Shown one piece after another: positions 1 through 7,697 of a stretch of DNA of 64,000 nt; position 1 is the stretch's first letter, and each line of letters opens with the position of its first letter. A program made the translations under genes and the position numbers. Source of the DNA: TMP-86 sp046347195 (GTDB lineage: Bacteria > Pseudomonadota > Gammaproteobacteria > Steroidobacterales > Steroidobacteraceae); contig JAXMGQ010000004.1 of the NCBI GenBank assembly GCA_046347195.1, positions 62,001 through 126,000 on the forward strand, given 5' to 3'. The notes below the pieces were generated by a model. It did no database searches, was not told where the DNA came from, and worked only from the letters and a program-made list of their open reading frames with translations.

Positions 1-221
1 AGCATGCCCCCCGTACCCTGTCCACGGCTGAAGAAGCGCATGGTGGCGCTGCGCGGAAAATGGCCGTTGCCGCCCCGCCGCGCCTCCTGGCCCTCTCCTG
101 GCGAAGGCTCGAACAGCTCGAGCAATTCGGCGCGGGAGCGCGCCAGGCGCACCTGCGGAGGTTCGCGCACCGGGCTCGAACCGCGCAACGCCTGTTCCGG
201 ATGATCATCGACAGGAGTCAT
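1..221 (-). CDS. Partial hypothetical protein, third gene of the YqjD/YqjE-type operon
   Basis: Open frame on the minus strand starting at ATG 221-219 and running off the left edge, so only about 73 residues are visible. The start overlaps the stop of the YqjE-like gene by four bases (ATGA), which argues for translational coupling. The visible part begins MTPVDDHPEQALRGS and is hydrophilic and rich in Arg, Pro and Glu, with no recognisable domain. In many proteobacteria the third gene of such clusters (YqjK-like) encodes a small membrane or membrane-associated protein. That identity is inferred from position only. Confidence 0.5.
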   Translation of the reverse strand, partial: MTPVDDHPEQALRGSSPVREPPQVRLARSRAELLELFEPSPGEGQEARRGGNGHFPRSATMRFFSRGQGTGGM

Positions 222-691
222 GCGTAGTCCCGGGGCTGTTCATCATGGGAGGGCGGCGGCGAAGAGGGCGGTGGTGATGTCCGTGCCGCATCCCGTGGCG
301 CCGCCGGCGGCGGCTCGTCCGGGCCGAGCAGCCGTTCCAGCAATGCCCGGTCCTGCCGCCATTCCCGGGCGACGTGCGCGAGCAGGGTCTCCTCTGACTT
401 GCCCCGCGACAGGGACATCACCAGTCCCGCCAGCGTGATCAAGGCGAACACGGCCAGCATCGAGAGGATGACCCACATGCGGTAGGGCGTGTCCCATGCG
501 GCGGCGATCACCGCGACGCAGATCATCAGCAGCGTGAAGACGGCGCCCAGCAGCGCGACGACGAGCGCGATCAAACGGCGCGTCGCGCGCTGCTGGAACT
601 TCAGCAGGTCCTCCTCGGCCAGTTCCGCGTAGGCAAGGAGATGCCGAAGCAGGATGGGCAGCGCTTGCGGAAGCGTCCACCATGCCTTCAT
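218..691 (-). CDS. YqjE-like phage-holin-superfamily inner membrane protein
   Basis: About 157 residues from ATG at 691. A longer frame exists, but its upstream part overlaps the preceding gene and does not look like protein. After an amphipathic N-terminus (LPQALPILLRHLLAYAELAEED) there are two adjacent membrane segments at about residues 50-75 and 82-105, then a charged, Pro-rich C-terminal tail. This is the architecture of YqjE/Actinobacterial-holin-X family proteins. It follows the YqjD-like gene by 7 bases and overlaps the next gene by ATGA. The likely role is membrane association of a stress-induced, ribosome- or envelope-linked complex. The biochemical function is unknown. Confidence 0.75.
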   Translation of the reverse strand: MKAWWTLPQALPILLRHLLAYAELAEEDLLKFQQRATRRLIALVVALLGAVFTLLMICVAVIAAAWDTPYRMWVILSMLAVFALITLAGLVMSLSRGKSEETLLAHVAREWRQDRALLERLLGPDEPPPAAPRDAARTSPPPSSPPPSHDEQPRDYA

Positions 692-698
692 GGACCGG

Positions 699-1076
699 TC
701 AGGAACGACGCGCCGCGAGGAAGCCGATGGCGATTCCCACCAACGCGGCGACGCCGAGCGCCTGCCAGGGATTCTCGCGCACGAGATCGTCGGTGCTGCC
801 CGCCACGGCCTGTGCCTGGCGACGGACCTTGTCGGCACCGTCGTTGATGGCATCCCGCGCGGAGGACACCGCATCACGCAGCCGGTCGCGGATGCGTGCG
901 ATCTCCGGATCCTTGACATCCGAGACCCGCGACACGAGTTCCTCGACGTCGTCGATCAGGTTCCTGAACTCACCGCTCGCGGCATCCTTCAGGTTGCGGG
1001 CCCGTTCGGCCACTTCTTCCTTGAGGTTGCGGCCGTTGCGGGCCTGGTTCATGGTGGCATCGTATGTGCTTTCCAT
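699..1076 (-). CDS. DUF883 family protein (ElaB/YgaM/YqjD-like)
   Basis: 125 residues from ATG at 1076, which has an AAGGAG ribosome site about 10 bases upstream. The central part is a long charged helix (NLKEEVAERARNLKDAASG through IRDRLRDAVSSARDAI), predicted coiled coil. A single C-terminal membrane helix with the glycine-rich signature NPWQALGVAALVGIAIGF ends in Arg-Arg. This matches C-tail-anchored DUF883 proteins. YqjD of E. coli binds stationary-phase ribosomes at the membrane. The gene is first in the unit with the YqjE-like gene and may be co-transcribed with the DUF1328 remnant just upstream. Confidence 0.85.
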   Translation of the reverse strand: MESTYDATMNQARNGRNLKEEVAERARNLKDAASGEFRNLIDDVEELVSRVSDVKDPEIARIRDRLRDAVSSARDAINDGADKVRRQAQAVAGSTDDLVRENPWQALGVAALVGIAIGFLAARRS

Positions 1077-1140
1077 CTGGGTGGAACTCCTTGCGGGTAG
1101 GTCGGTTGCAGTGCGGGAAATGGGGTCGAACCGCGGGAAA

Positions 1141-1304
1141 TCAAACCCGGCGCGTGACACTGAACAGGAAGGTGATCAAGGCGCCGATCAGGAACACGAA
1201 GAACAGGATCTTGGCGATGCCGGCCGCACCGGCGGCAATGCCACCGAAGCCGAAGATTTGCCAGGATCAACGATGACGAAGAAAACGACAGCGTAGTGAA
1301 GCAT
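1141..1304 (-). pseudogene. DUF1328 (YtjA-like) small membrane protein, frameshifted
   Basis: ATG at 1304 has a clear AAGGAG ribosome site and encodes MLHYAVVFFVIV. The frame then breaks. A second frame gives IFGFGGIAAGAAGIAKILFF followed by a second membrane helix ending SVTRRV and TGA at 1141-1143. Joined, these make a typical DUF1328 protein of about 54 residues with two membrane helices. The break lies near 1260-1272 and needs two compensating indels (two bases missing, then one extra). This could be a genuine pseudogene or a sequence error. Nothing overlapping offers a better reading. Confidence 0.7.
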
Positions 1305-1451
1305 AACCCTTTCTCCTTAAAGCGCAATGTCGAGGAAGCCAGTGTGCGCAGGGCAGCATGTGCCTGCCGTCGGCACCCCGCGCCGGCCCCTGTAGGAATC
1401 TCGCTCACCGGCCGGTTGACAGGGCAGTTCGGCCCGCGCTGGACAACCACC

Positions 1452-2896
1452 ATGAGGCTGCCCACACTCCCCGCCATGAAGCTCCTCGGCGTGTATTTCG
1501 AGCGCAACCGCCACTGGACGCTGCTGCTGCTGCCCGTGATGCTCATCGCCTTCCTCGCGGGCCTGTTCCTGCTGGCCACCGAGGGACAGGCCCGGCTCGA
1601 GCTCGCGAACGTCCGCGTCCAGCAATCCGACCAGCGCGAACAGCTCCTCGCCGCCTACATGAACGAGCGCCGAGAATGCGGAAACCGCGCAGCGTGGCTA
1701 CCTCATCACCTTCGGAACGAAAATGATTTGCTCCCTTACCGCAAGGCGGTGGCGCGGATCGGCTTCTCAACGAGATCCGCATTGCCTACCGGCAGGACAC
1801 TGCCGCCCTGGAGCAGGTCCGCCAGCTGCGGCTCGCCACCGGCATGAAGATGGGGGAGCTCGATTCCACCCTGGCCCTGGCACGCACCCGCGGCCCCGAG
1901 GCGGCGATGGAGCTGCTGCGCACCGGCGCGGGCCAGCGCTACATGGATGACCTGCGCAACCGGGTGGGCGCGCTGCGCGACCGTGAATCGCGCGAACGTC
2001 ACGCCGCCACCGAGCACTGGCACTCGGATCTGCTGCTGTCACGCTGGATCACCGGGGCCGGTGCGGTGCTGAACGTCCTGCTCGTGCTGCTCGCCATCGG
2101 GCTCGTGGTCTCCGACCTGCGCCTGCGCTCACGACAGGCGGCCGAGCTCGTGGCGCAGAAGCGGGAGCTGGAGAGCGAGGTGGCAACGCGCACACAGGAA
2201 CTCGCGGCCCTGTCCACCCACCTGCAGGAGATCTCCGAGCAGGAGAAGTACGCCTTGTCGCGCGAGCTGCACGATGAACTCGGCGGGCTGCTGGTTTCCG
2301 CCCGCATGGACCTGTCCTGGCTGGAGCGCAAGCTCCCCACCGACGATCCCGCGATCCTCGGCCGCTTCAGGCGCATCCAGGACTCGCTCACCGCAGGCGT
2401 CAACCTCAAGCGCCGGGTGGTCGAGGATCTGCGCCCGACACTGCTGGACAACATGGGCCTGTTCTCCGCGCTCCGCTGGCTGGTGAAGGAGGCGGCGACC
2501 CGCTCCGGCCTCGCGAGCTCGGAAAGCTACCCGGAGGAAGAGCTGCCGCTGCGGCCACCGGCCGCCATCGCCATCTTCCGCACCGTTCAGGAAGCCCTCA
2601 CCAACATCCTCAAGCACGCCTCGGCGACGACCTTCGACGTCGCGGTGGAACTGGTGGATGGGCAGCTCGTGCTGCAGGTCTCGGATGACGGTCGCGGCCT
2701 CAGTCCCGACCGGTTGCGTTCACTGGGGTCGCATGGCCTCGCCGCCATGCGTCACCGCATCGAATCCCTGGGCGGAAAATTCTCCATCGCCAACCTGTCG
2801 CGCGGCGCGGTGGTCAGTGCCCGCGTGCCGCTCGCCGCCATCGTCGATCCGGAGCGCGAAGCGCAGGAACTGCTGCCCGCCGCCCCCGGCGCCTGA
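1452..2896 (+). pseudogene. CHASE3-type sensor histidine kinase, NarL/HisKA_3 class, frameshifted in the sensor domain
   Basis: The N-terminus (ATG 1452 or 1476) has a membrane helix, TLLLLPVMLIAFLAGLFLLA, and a CHASE3-like start. The frame then changes near 1672, 1715 and 1770. The hallmark CHASE3 string AETAQRGYLIT is in a second frame, DLLPYRKAVARIG returns to the first, and everything from about 1770 is in a third. The rest is intact: a second membrane helix near 2060-2110, HisKA_3 with the phospho-acceptor in SRELHDELGGLL, and an HATPase domain with VQEALTNILKHA and VSDDGRGL. The likely partners are the NarL-type regulators at 3.3-4.5 kb. Three breaks within 100 bases suggest either error or inactivation of sensing. 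Confidence 0.75.
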
Positions 2897-3159
2897 AGGA
2901 TGCAGGCGCGGGGGCGTCTTGCGGCTATCTTCTGCATCCGGCGCGCATCCGCGTCATCGTCCTTCATCGATCGCTCCCAGGCGCTGATCTGGCGCTCCGC
3001 CTCATCCTTGCTGATGCCATACGACTCCTGGATCTTGCCGGCCAGCACGTCGCGGTGGCCGTCGATGACATCGAGATTGTCGTCGGTCAGCTTTCCCCAC
3101 TGTTGCTTGACCCGTCCCTTGAATTGCTTCCAGTTCCCCTGTACCCGATCCCAGTTCAT
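2752..3159 (-). CDS. CsbD family stress protein, with a suspect C-terminal extension
   Basis: The start ATG at 3159 is preceded by a GGAG site. The first about 70 residues are a textbook CsbD protein (MNWDRVQGNWKQFKGRVKQQ, then WGKLTDD, GKIQESYGISKDEAE). CsbD/YjbJ proteins are small, abundant, stress-induced and of unknown mechanism. The open frame continues for another 65 residues antisense to the 3' end of the histidine kinase, which CsbD proteins do not have. A one-base shift would stop at a TAG around 2930, giving the usual length. The true end is probably near there, and the annotated end is only the open frame. Confidence 0.8.
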   Translation of the reverse strand: MNWDRVQGNWKQFKGRVKQQWGKLTDDNLDVIDGHRDVLAGKIQESYGISKDEAERQISAWERSMKDDDADARRMQKIAARRPRACILQAPGAAGSSSCASRSGSTMAASGTRALTTAPRDRLAMENFPPRDSMR

Positions 3160-3208
3160 GTTGCACTCCAGCCGATGACGATCGCGAGGCGACCCTTGAG
3201 GGAAGAGG

Positions 3209-3224
3209 AGCAAGCCGCATGCCA
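3209..3224 (-). promoter_or_regulatory. Sigma-54 (-24/-12) promoter for csbD
   Basis: On the minus strand the sequence TGGCATGCGGCTTGCT has GG and GC exactly 12 bases apart and TTGC at the -12 element, matching the RpoN consensus TGGCAC-N5-TTGCW at nearly every invariant position. Predicted initiation is near 3197, giving an untranslated leader of about 38 bases before the csbD ATG. A sigma-54 activator gene lies 1.4 kb away in the same cluster. No rpoN gene is in the window. Confidence 0.7.
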
Positions 3225-3330
3225 GCGGCGAATCGCGCAGCCGGCGCGCCGCCTGGAGCAGGGCTCGTCAGGGATGGCGGAGGCGGTGTAGAAGTTTCGG
3301 CAGGAAGGCAGAGATTACGTCAACTGCGCA

Positions 3331-3720
3331 TCAGCCCGAAGGTGTTGCGCCGGCGCCCGGGTCGTCACAGATCTCGCCGAGCACTTCGGGGATGCGATCG
3401 TAGTCCCGGGCCTTGTCCAGGAAATAGCGTGCCCCGAGGGCCAGGGCCGCGCGCTTGTACTCCGGCAGGTCGTAGTTCGTGAGGATGATGACCTTGGGCC
3501 TCACCGCCACCTTGGCGAGCGCACGCAGCACGCCGAAGCCCGTGCCCTGCTTCAGGTGCAGGTCGAGGATCATCACGTCCACGTTCTCGCGATGCACGCG
3601 TGCCACGGCATCGGCCTCGTTGTCCACCGAGCCGATGAGGTTGACGGCGGCCGTCTGGCTGATGACCTCCGAAAGTCTCTCGGTCAGCACCCGGGAGTCC
3701 TCGACGAGCAGGACGTTCAA
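3331..3720 (-). CDS. Stand-alone response regulator receiver protein
   Basis: 129 residues, starting with TTG at 3720. The frame matches a single CheY-like receiver domain: acidic pocket in MNVLLVEDSR, phospho-acceptor Asp in VMILDLHLKQGTG, Thr in VIILTNYD and the conserved Lys in FLDKARD. There is no output domain, and the short tail ends in PSG. It lies downstream of the NarL-type regulator on the same strand, across a 146-base gap. Single-domain regulators often act as phosphate sinks or bind a partner. The partner kinase is probably one of the nearby HisKA_3 kinases. Confidence 0.85.
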   Translation of the reverse strand: MNVLLVEDSRVLTERLSEVISQTAAVNLIGSVDNEADAVARVHRENVDVMILDLHLKQGTGFGVLRALAKVAVRPKVIILTNYDLPEYKRAALALGARYFLDKARDYDRIPEVLGEICDDPGAGATPSG

Positions 3721-3866
3721 GGTACGTTCCAGTTCAACGGGATGGGTTGTAAGGTCACGGGATTGCCCGCCGGCTCATGATCGCCAGTGTGTGTCAGGCA
3801 TGCAGGCGAGGACCGCGAACCACCGCACAAAGCAGTGTCAGCGACTTCCTACAGCACTTCGGGGGG

Positions 3867-4499
3867 TTACTGGATGATGCCATTGCGCAGCGCGTAGGAG
3901 GTGACATCCGCATTGGACTTGAAGCTCATCTTCTCGAGGATCCGGCTGCGGTAGGTGCTCACCGTCTTCACGCTCAGCGACAGTTCGTTTGCGATCTCGG
4001 ATACACCGCGCCCGCCGGCGAGCTTGCAGAAGATCTGGAACTCGCGCGTCGAGAGCCGGGTGTGCAGCGGCTTGTCGGGGTCGCCATCGAGATCGGCGAC
4101 CAGCAGCTCCGCCAGGGCCGCGCTCACGTAGCGGCGGCCGGCCAGCACGGTCTGGACCGCCCTCAGCAGTTCCTCGGGGGCACTGTCCTTGGCCAGGTAT
4201 CCGCTGGCGCCGGCACGCAGGACGTTGACCGCGTACTGCTGCTCCGGGAGTCCGGAAAGGACGAGCACCTTGACCTTGGGGTGTCCGAGCTGGATGTGGC
4301 GAAGGATGTCCAGCCCGCTGCGGTCCGGCATGAAGATGTCGAGCAGGACCAGGTCCCACTCCTTTGCACGCAGCTTGTCGAGCGTCTCGCTGCCACTGGC
4401 CGCCTCGCCGATTTCCTTGAGCTTCGGATCGCCCTCCAGGAACTGGCGCAGGCCGGCCCGCACCACCGCATGATCATCAGCAATCAATATCCTCAGCAC
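3867..4499 (-). CDS. NarL/FixJ-family DNA-binding response regulator
   Basis: 210 residues from ATG at 4499 with an AAGGGAG ribosome site. The N-terminal receiver domain (MLRILIADDHAVVRAGL, phospho-acceptor in LVLLDIFMPDRSG, Thr/Ser in VLVLSGL, Lys in YLAKDSAPEE) is followed by a LuxR-type HTH at about residues 147-205 (LSTREFQIF, SEIANELSLSVKTVSTYRSR). It follows the sigma-54 activator by only 36 bases, so the two are probably co-transcribed. Its overall form is that of UvrY/GacA-like regulators paired with HisKA_3 kinases. Confidence 0.9.
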   Translation of the reverse strand: MLRILIADDHAVVRAGLRQFLEGDPKLKEIGEAASGSETLDKLRAKEWDLVLLDIFMPDRSGLDILRHIQLGHPKVKVLVLSGLPEQQYAVNVLRAGASGYLAKDSAPEELLRAVQTVLAGRRYVSAALAELLVADLDGDPDKPLHTRLSTREFQIFCKLAGGRGVSEIANELSLSVKTVSTYRSRILEKMSFKSNADVTSYALRNGIIQ

Positions 4500-4535
4500 T
4501 GCAAACTCCCTTAGCTTCAGGGTCGAGGTCCTGCA

Positions 4536-5537
4536 TCAGCTGTTCACGAGCTGCTGGGTCTGCTCGGCCTGCGCGTAGACGTGTAGCTTGTTATACAACG
4601 TTTTCAGGCTGCACCCCAAGGTGTCGGCCGTCCGACGCTTGTTGCCGCGGAAATGCTGCAGCGTGGCTTCGATGAGCGAGCGCTCCACCTCATCGATGCT
4701 CGCGCCGACCCGGATCTCCAGCCGGCCGGCCTGCTCGGTGGAGCGCGACTCCGAGATCAGCGGTGCGAGCTCGAGCTCAGCGTCGCACAGGATGTAGGCG
4801 CGCTCGACGCAGTTCTTGAGCTCGCGCACGTTGCCCGGCCAGTTGTGTTGCGTGAGCATGGCGCGCGAATTCGCGGAGAAGCGCTTGCCCGCACCGTCCC
4901 GGGCATTCAGGCCGGCGAGGAAATGGTCCGCGAGCACGAGGATGTCCTCGCCCCGTTCACGCAGGGGCGGCACGCTCACGGGAAACACGGCCAGCCGGTA
5001 CAGGATGTCCTCGCGCAGCTGTCCCTTCTGCACGGCCTTCAGCGGACAGCGGTTCGAGGCGGCGATGACACGCACGTCGCTGTCGATCTCGCTGATGCCG
5101 CCCACCCGGTAGAACCTGTGGGTCTCGAGGACGCGCAACAGCCGCGTCTGCATGTCCAGCGGCATCTCGGTGATCTCATCGAGGAACAGCGTGCCCCCTT
5201 CCGCCCGCTCGAAGACGCCGGCGTGCGCGCGGCCGGCGCCGGTGAAGCTGCCCTTCTCATAGCCGAACAGCTCGGCCTCGATGAGCCCTGCCGGTATGGC
5301 GCCGCAGTTGATCGCCACGAATGGCCCGCTGGCGCGCTGGCTGCACGCGTGGATGAGCTGCGCCACGAGTTCCTTGCCCGACCCGCTCTCGCCGGTGATC
5401 AGCACGCTGGCCTCGGTGGGACCGACGCGCTCGATCAGCCGGTGTACTTCCTGCATGGCAGGGGATTCCCCGAGCATCACCGAGCCGTTCGGAACGGCAA
5501 TGGAACCGGTCGAAACCTCGTGTGCGGTGGCGTTCAT
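4536..5537 (-). CDS. Sigma-54 interaction-domain transcriptional activator lacking a sensory domain
   Basis: 333 residues from ATG at 5537, which has a CAGGAG site. Only about 22 residues precede the AAA+ module: Walker A GESGSGKE (49-56), the sigma-54-contacting loop GSFTGA (96-101, Ser in place of the usual Ala), Walker B TLFLDE (116-121) and the C-terminal Fis-type HTH (RRTADTLGCSLKTLYNKL). Without a receiver or GAF domain it resembles PspF-type activators, which are controlled by a partner protein or by expression level. Two matching sigma-54 promoters lie nearby (csbD and the BON lipoprotein), so a local regulon is likely. Confidence 0.92.
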   Translation of the reverse strand: MNATAHEVSTGSIAVPNGSVMLGESPAMQEVHRLIERVGPTEASVLITGESGSGKELVAQLIHACSQRASGPFVAINCGAIPAGLIEAELFGYEKGSFTGAGRAHAGVFERAEGGTLFLDEITEMPLDMQTRLLRVLETHRFYRVGGISEIDSDVRVIAASNRCPLKAVQKGQLREDILYRLAVFPVSVPPLRERGEDILVLADHFLAGLNARDGAGKRFSANSRAMLTQHNWPGNVRELKNCVERAYILCDAELELAPLISESRSTEQAGRLEIRVGASIDEVERSLIEATLQHFRGNKRRTADTLGCSLKTLYNKLHVYAQAEQTQQLVNS

Positions 5538-5665
5538 GCGACGAAGACTCCTGTAGCGGAAGACGGCTGTAATGATTACATCGGGCGGGCTCAATTCTTC
5601 CCGCACGGGGCGGGAGGAGCCATTCGAGGGGTACTGAAGCTGCATTCGGAATCCTTGTAGTTCCC

Positions 5666-5684
5666 TGTAGGTGTTCGTCCTACA
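5666..5684. promoter_or_regulatory. Candidate enhancer (UAS): perfect TGTAGG-N7-CCTACA palindrome
   Basis: A 6-bp perfect inverted repeat, TGTAGG at 5666-5671 and CCTACA at 5679-5684, separated by 7 bases. It lies about 105-120 bp upstream of the predicted start of the sigma-54 promoter at 5762-5777 and between the divergent activator gene and the BON lipoprotein. That is the usual distance for a dimeric enhancer-binding protein. A further TGTAG half-site precedes it at 5656. Binding by the adjacent activator is inferred. Confidence 0.5.
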
Positions 5685-5761
5685 CGGAGTTGCAACTGCC
5701 TGATGCTCCTGGGCCGGGACACCGTGTAATTCCTTCCGACGATTCCCTGCGGCGACGGCGC

Positions 5762-5777
5762 TGGCATATCGATTGCA
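5762..5777 (+). promoter_or_regulatory. Sigma-54 (-24/-12) promoter for the BON lipoprotein
   Basis: TGGCATATCGATTGCA has GG at 5763-5764 and GC at 5775-5776, the exact 12-base periodicity required by RpoN, with TTGCA at the -12 element. Initiation is predicted near 5788, giving a leader of about 45 bases before ATG 5833. The match and spacing are the same as for the csbD promoter. Confidence 0.75.
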
Positions 5778-5832
5778 ACTTTCGCGAGGTGATCCGGTCC
5801 TCGCAACCAACATCACAGAGAGGTCCACGTCC

Positions 5833-6390
5833 ATGCATCAGCCTGTCCCGAGGTGGCGTCGCCGCCTCATCACGACGCTCCTGCTCCTCACCGCGGCGGG
5901 TTGCGCCGCCACCCGCACACGGGAAGCGCCGGGAGAGGTGATCGATGATTCGGTCATCACCACCAAGGTGAAGGCGGCGCTGGTGCGCGATCCGGCGACC
6001 AAGGCCCGGCAGATCGAGGTCGAGACCTTCCGGGGCACCGTGCAACTCAGCGGCTTCGTCGCCAGTGGCGCCGAGCGCGATCGCGCCGCGGAGCTCGCGC
6101 GCGGCACCGGTGGCGTGCATGCCGTGCAGAACAATCTCGAGGTCCGATCCACCGACACGACGGTGGGCGTGAAGCTCGACGACACCGTCATCACCACCAA
6201 GGTGAAGGCGGCGCTGGTCGGCAACCCCGTCACCAAGGCCCGGCAGATCAACGTGGACACCTTGCGCGGGGTCGTGCAACTCAGCGGCTTCGTCGACGAT
6301 GCGGCGGAGAAATCCGAAGCCGGCCGGGTTGCCTCGCAGGTGGAAGGCGTGCAGGACGTGCACAACGAATTGCGGATCAAGGCGCCCTGA
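5833..6390 (+). CDS. Lipoprotein with two BON domains (OsmY-like)
   Basis: 185 residues from ATG 5833. An Arg-rich start and hydrophobic segment end in a lipobox, LLTAAGC, giving a mature N-terminal Cys at about residue 24. Two BON repeats follow at about residues 37-103 and 110-182, each beginning with D[ST]VITTKVKAALV and containing TVQLSGFV or VVQLSGFV. The two repeats are so alike that they look like a recent internal duplication. BON proteins act in the periplasm or outer membrane against osmotic and envelope stress. Expression is predicted to be sigma-54-dependent from the promoter just upstream. Confidence 0.88.
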   Translation: MHQPVPRWRRRLITTLLLLTAAGCAATRTREAPGEVIDDSVITTKVKAALVRDPATKARQIEVETFRGTVQLSGFVASGAERDRAAELARGTGGVHAVQNNLEVRSTDTTVGVKLDDTVITTKVKAALVGNPVTKARQINVDTLRGVVQLSGFVDDAAEKSEAGRVASQVEGVQDVHNELRIKAP

Positions 6391-6460
6391 GGAGCGAGGC
6401 CCGGAATGCGCGGCGAATGCGCCGCGCCGGCCGGCCGGATCGGCCGCGACAGCCGCCCTG

Positions 6461-6619
6461 CTACAGCCGGCCGGCCAGCAGCATGATCACCACCACCACC
6501 AGCGCGACCCCGAGGATGCCGCTGGGGAAGTATCCCCAGCCGGTGCTGTAGGGCCAGGCCGGCACCGCGCCGACCAGCAACAGCAGCAGCACGATGATCA
6601 GGATGGTCGAAATACTCAT
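6461..6619 (-). CDS. DUF3309 family small membrane protein
   Basis: 52 residues from ATG 6619 with an AGAGGAA site. A GTG nine codons upstream is possible but less likely. The sequence MSISTILIIVLLLLLVGAVP followed by WPYSTGWGYFPSGILGVALV is the DUF3309 signature: two membrane helices joined by an aromatic turn. These short proteins recur in stress-gene clusters of soil proteobacteria. Their function is unknown. It lies 36 bases downstream of the 25-residue peptide gene and is probably in the same transcript. Confidence 0.85.
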   Translation of the reverse strand: MSISTILIIVLLLLLVGAVPAWPYSTGWGYFPSGILGVALVVVVIMLLAGRL

Positions 6620-6655
6620 GACGAAATTCCTCTTGTGTGAGGGCACCTGCGCCGC

Positions 6656-6733
6656 TCAGTGCATGATCAGATAGATGATGACGAGGACTGCGGCCGGTAC
6701 GCCGAGTATCCATGCCAGGAAATATTTGCCCAT
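6656..6733 (-). CDS. 25-residue hydrophobic small protein
   Basis: A short frame ATG 6733 to TGA 6656-6658 with a strong AAGGGAG ribosome site 8 bases upstream. It encodes MGKYFLAWILGVPAAVLVII ending YLIMH: a lysine, then a single membrane helix and a terminal His. The good ribosome site and the neighbouring small membrane protein gene support its being real. No family could be assigned with certainty. Confidence 0.6.
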   Translation of the reverse strand: MGKYFLAWILGVPAAVLVIIYLIMH

Positions 6734-6864
6734 TGCAGTGCTCCCTTCGCCGGATGACGAGGATTTCACCGTACGTGCGGTGCCCCCGGAACAGCCATGG
6801 ACATGGACCAGGATCGCGGGTCGGTGGACGCCGACACGTGCGCAGGCGAGCCGCGCGCGAGAGG

Positions 6865-7686
6865 TCAGGCGCGCTTGCGGGCCCGCCGTCCGTTTCCCTT
6901 CAGGCTGTCACGCAAGGCCTGCATCAGGTCGATGACCTGGGCCTTGGGTGGCTGCTGCACGCCCTCGGGCTCCCCCGCCAGGTCGTGGGTCTGGCCCTTG
7001 CGGACCTTCTCGCGGATGCGCCGCATCAAGTCGTCGCGATAGGTATCGTGAAACTCCGACGGGCGGAATTCGCCGGTCATCTCGTTGACCAGGCGGCGCG
7101 CCATCGTGAGCTCCGCCGCGTGCACGCGCGACCCCTTGCCGGCAGGGAGACGGGACTTCACCACCTCCGGCGGCAGCACCTCGTCCTCGAAGCGCAGCGT
7201 CAGCAGCATCATCGCCCGCTCGCGGGGGGCGACCACGCACAGGTGCTGGCGCCCCCGCATCACGAGCGTGGCGATGGCCACCTTCTCCGTCTCCTCGAGC
7301 GCATCGCGCAACAGGACGTAGACCTTGTCCCCTCCCTTGCCGGGCGCCAGGTAATAGGGCGTCTCGAAGTAGACCGGGTCGATGTCGCCGGCGCAGGTGA
7401 AGGTGGCGATGTCGATGGTCTGCGTCGCCTTGACGTTGGCATGCCGGAAGTCCGCGTCCGAGAGCGCGACGTAGCGGCCCTTCTCGTACTCGTAGCCCTT
7501 GACGATGCGCTCCCAGGCGACTTCCTTGCCCGTGTTCTTGTTGATGCGCTGATAGCCCACCGGTGCGAAATCCCGGCTGTCGAGCAGGTGCAGGCCGAGG
7601 GAGGAATCACGCGAGGCGGTGAACATCTCCACGGGCACGTGGATGAGTCCGAAGGAGATGGCACCCTGCCAGACGGCGCGCTGCAT
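6865..7686 (-). CDS. ku: Ku protein for non-homologous end joining
   Basis: 273 residues from ATG 7686, the usual bacterial Ku length. The start MQRAVWQGAISFGLIHVPVE and internal DIDPVYFETPYYLAPGKGG are hallmark Ku-core strings. The protein forms a homodimeric ring on DNA ends and recruits ligase D. The C-terminus is very basic (KGNGRRARKRA), as in Ku proteins with extended DNA-binding tails. No ligD is present in the window. The gene follows a small conserved frame by 11 bases and lies among stress genes. Confidence 0.95.
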   Translation of the reverse strand: MQRAVWQGAISFGLIHVPVEMFTASRDSSLGLHLLDSRDFAPVGYQRINKNTGKEVAWERIVKGYEYEKGRYVALSDADFRHANVKATQTIDIATFTCAGDIDPVYFETPYYLAPGKGGDKVYVLLRDALEETEKVAIATLVMRGRQHLCVVAPRERAMMLLTLRFEDEVLPPEVVKSRLPAGKGSRVHAAELTMARRLVNEMTGEFRPSEFHDTYRDDLMRRIREKVRKGQTHDLAGEPEGVQQPPKAQVIDLMQALRDSLKGNGRRARKRA

Positions 7687-7697
7687 GGATCTCGCCC

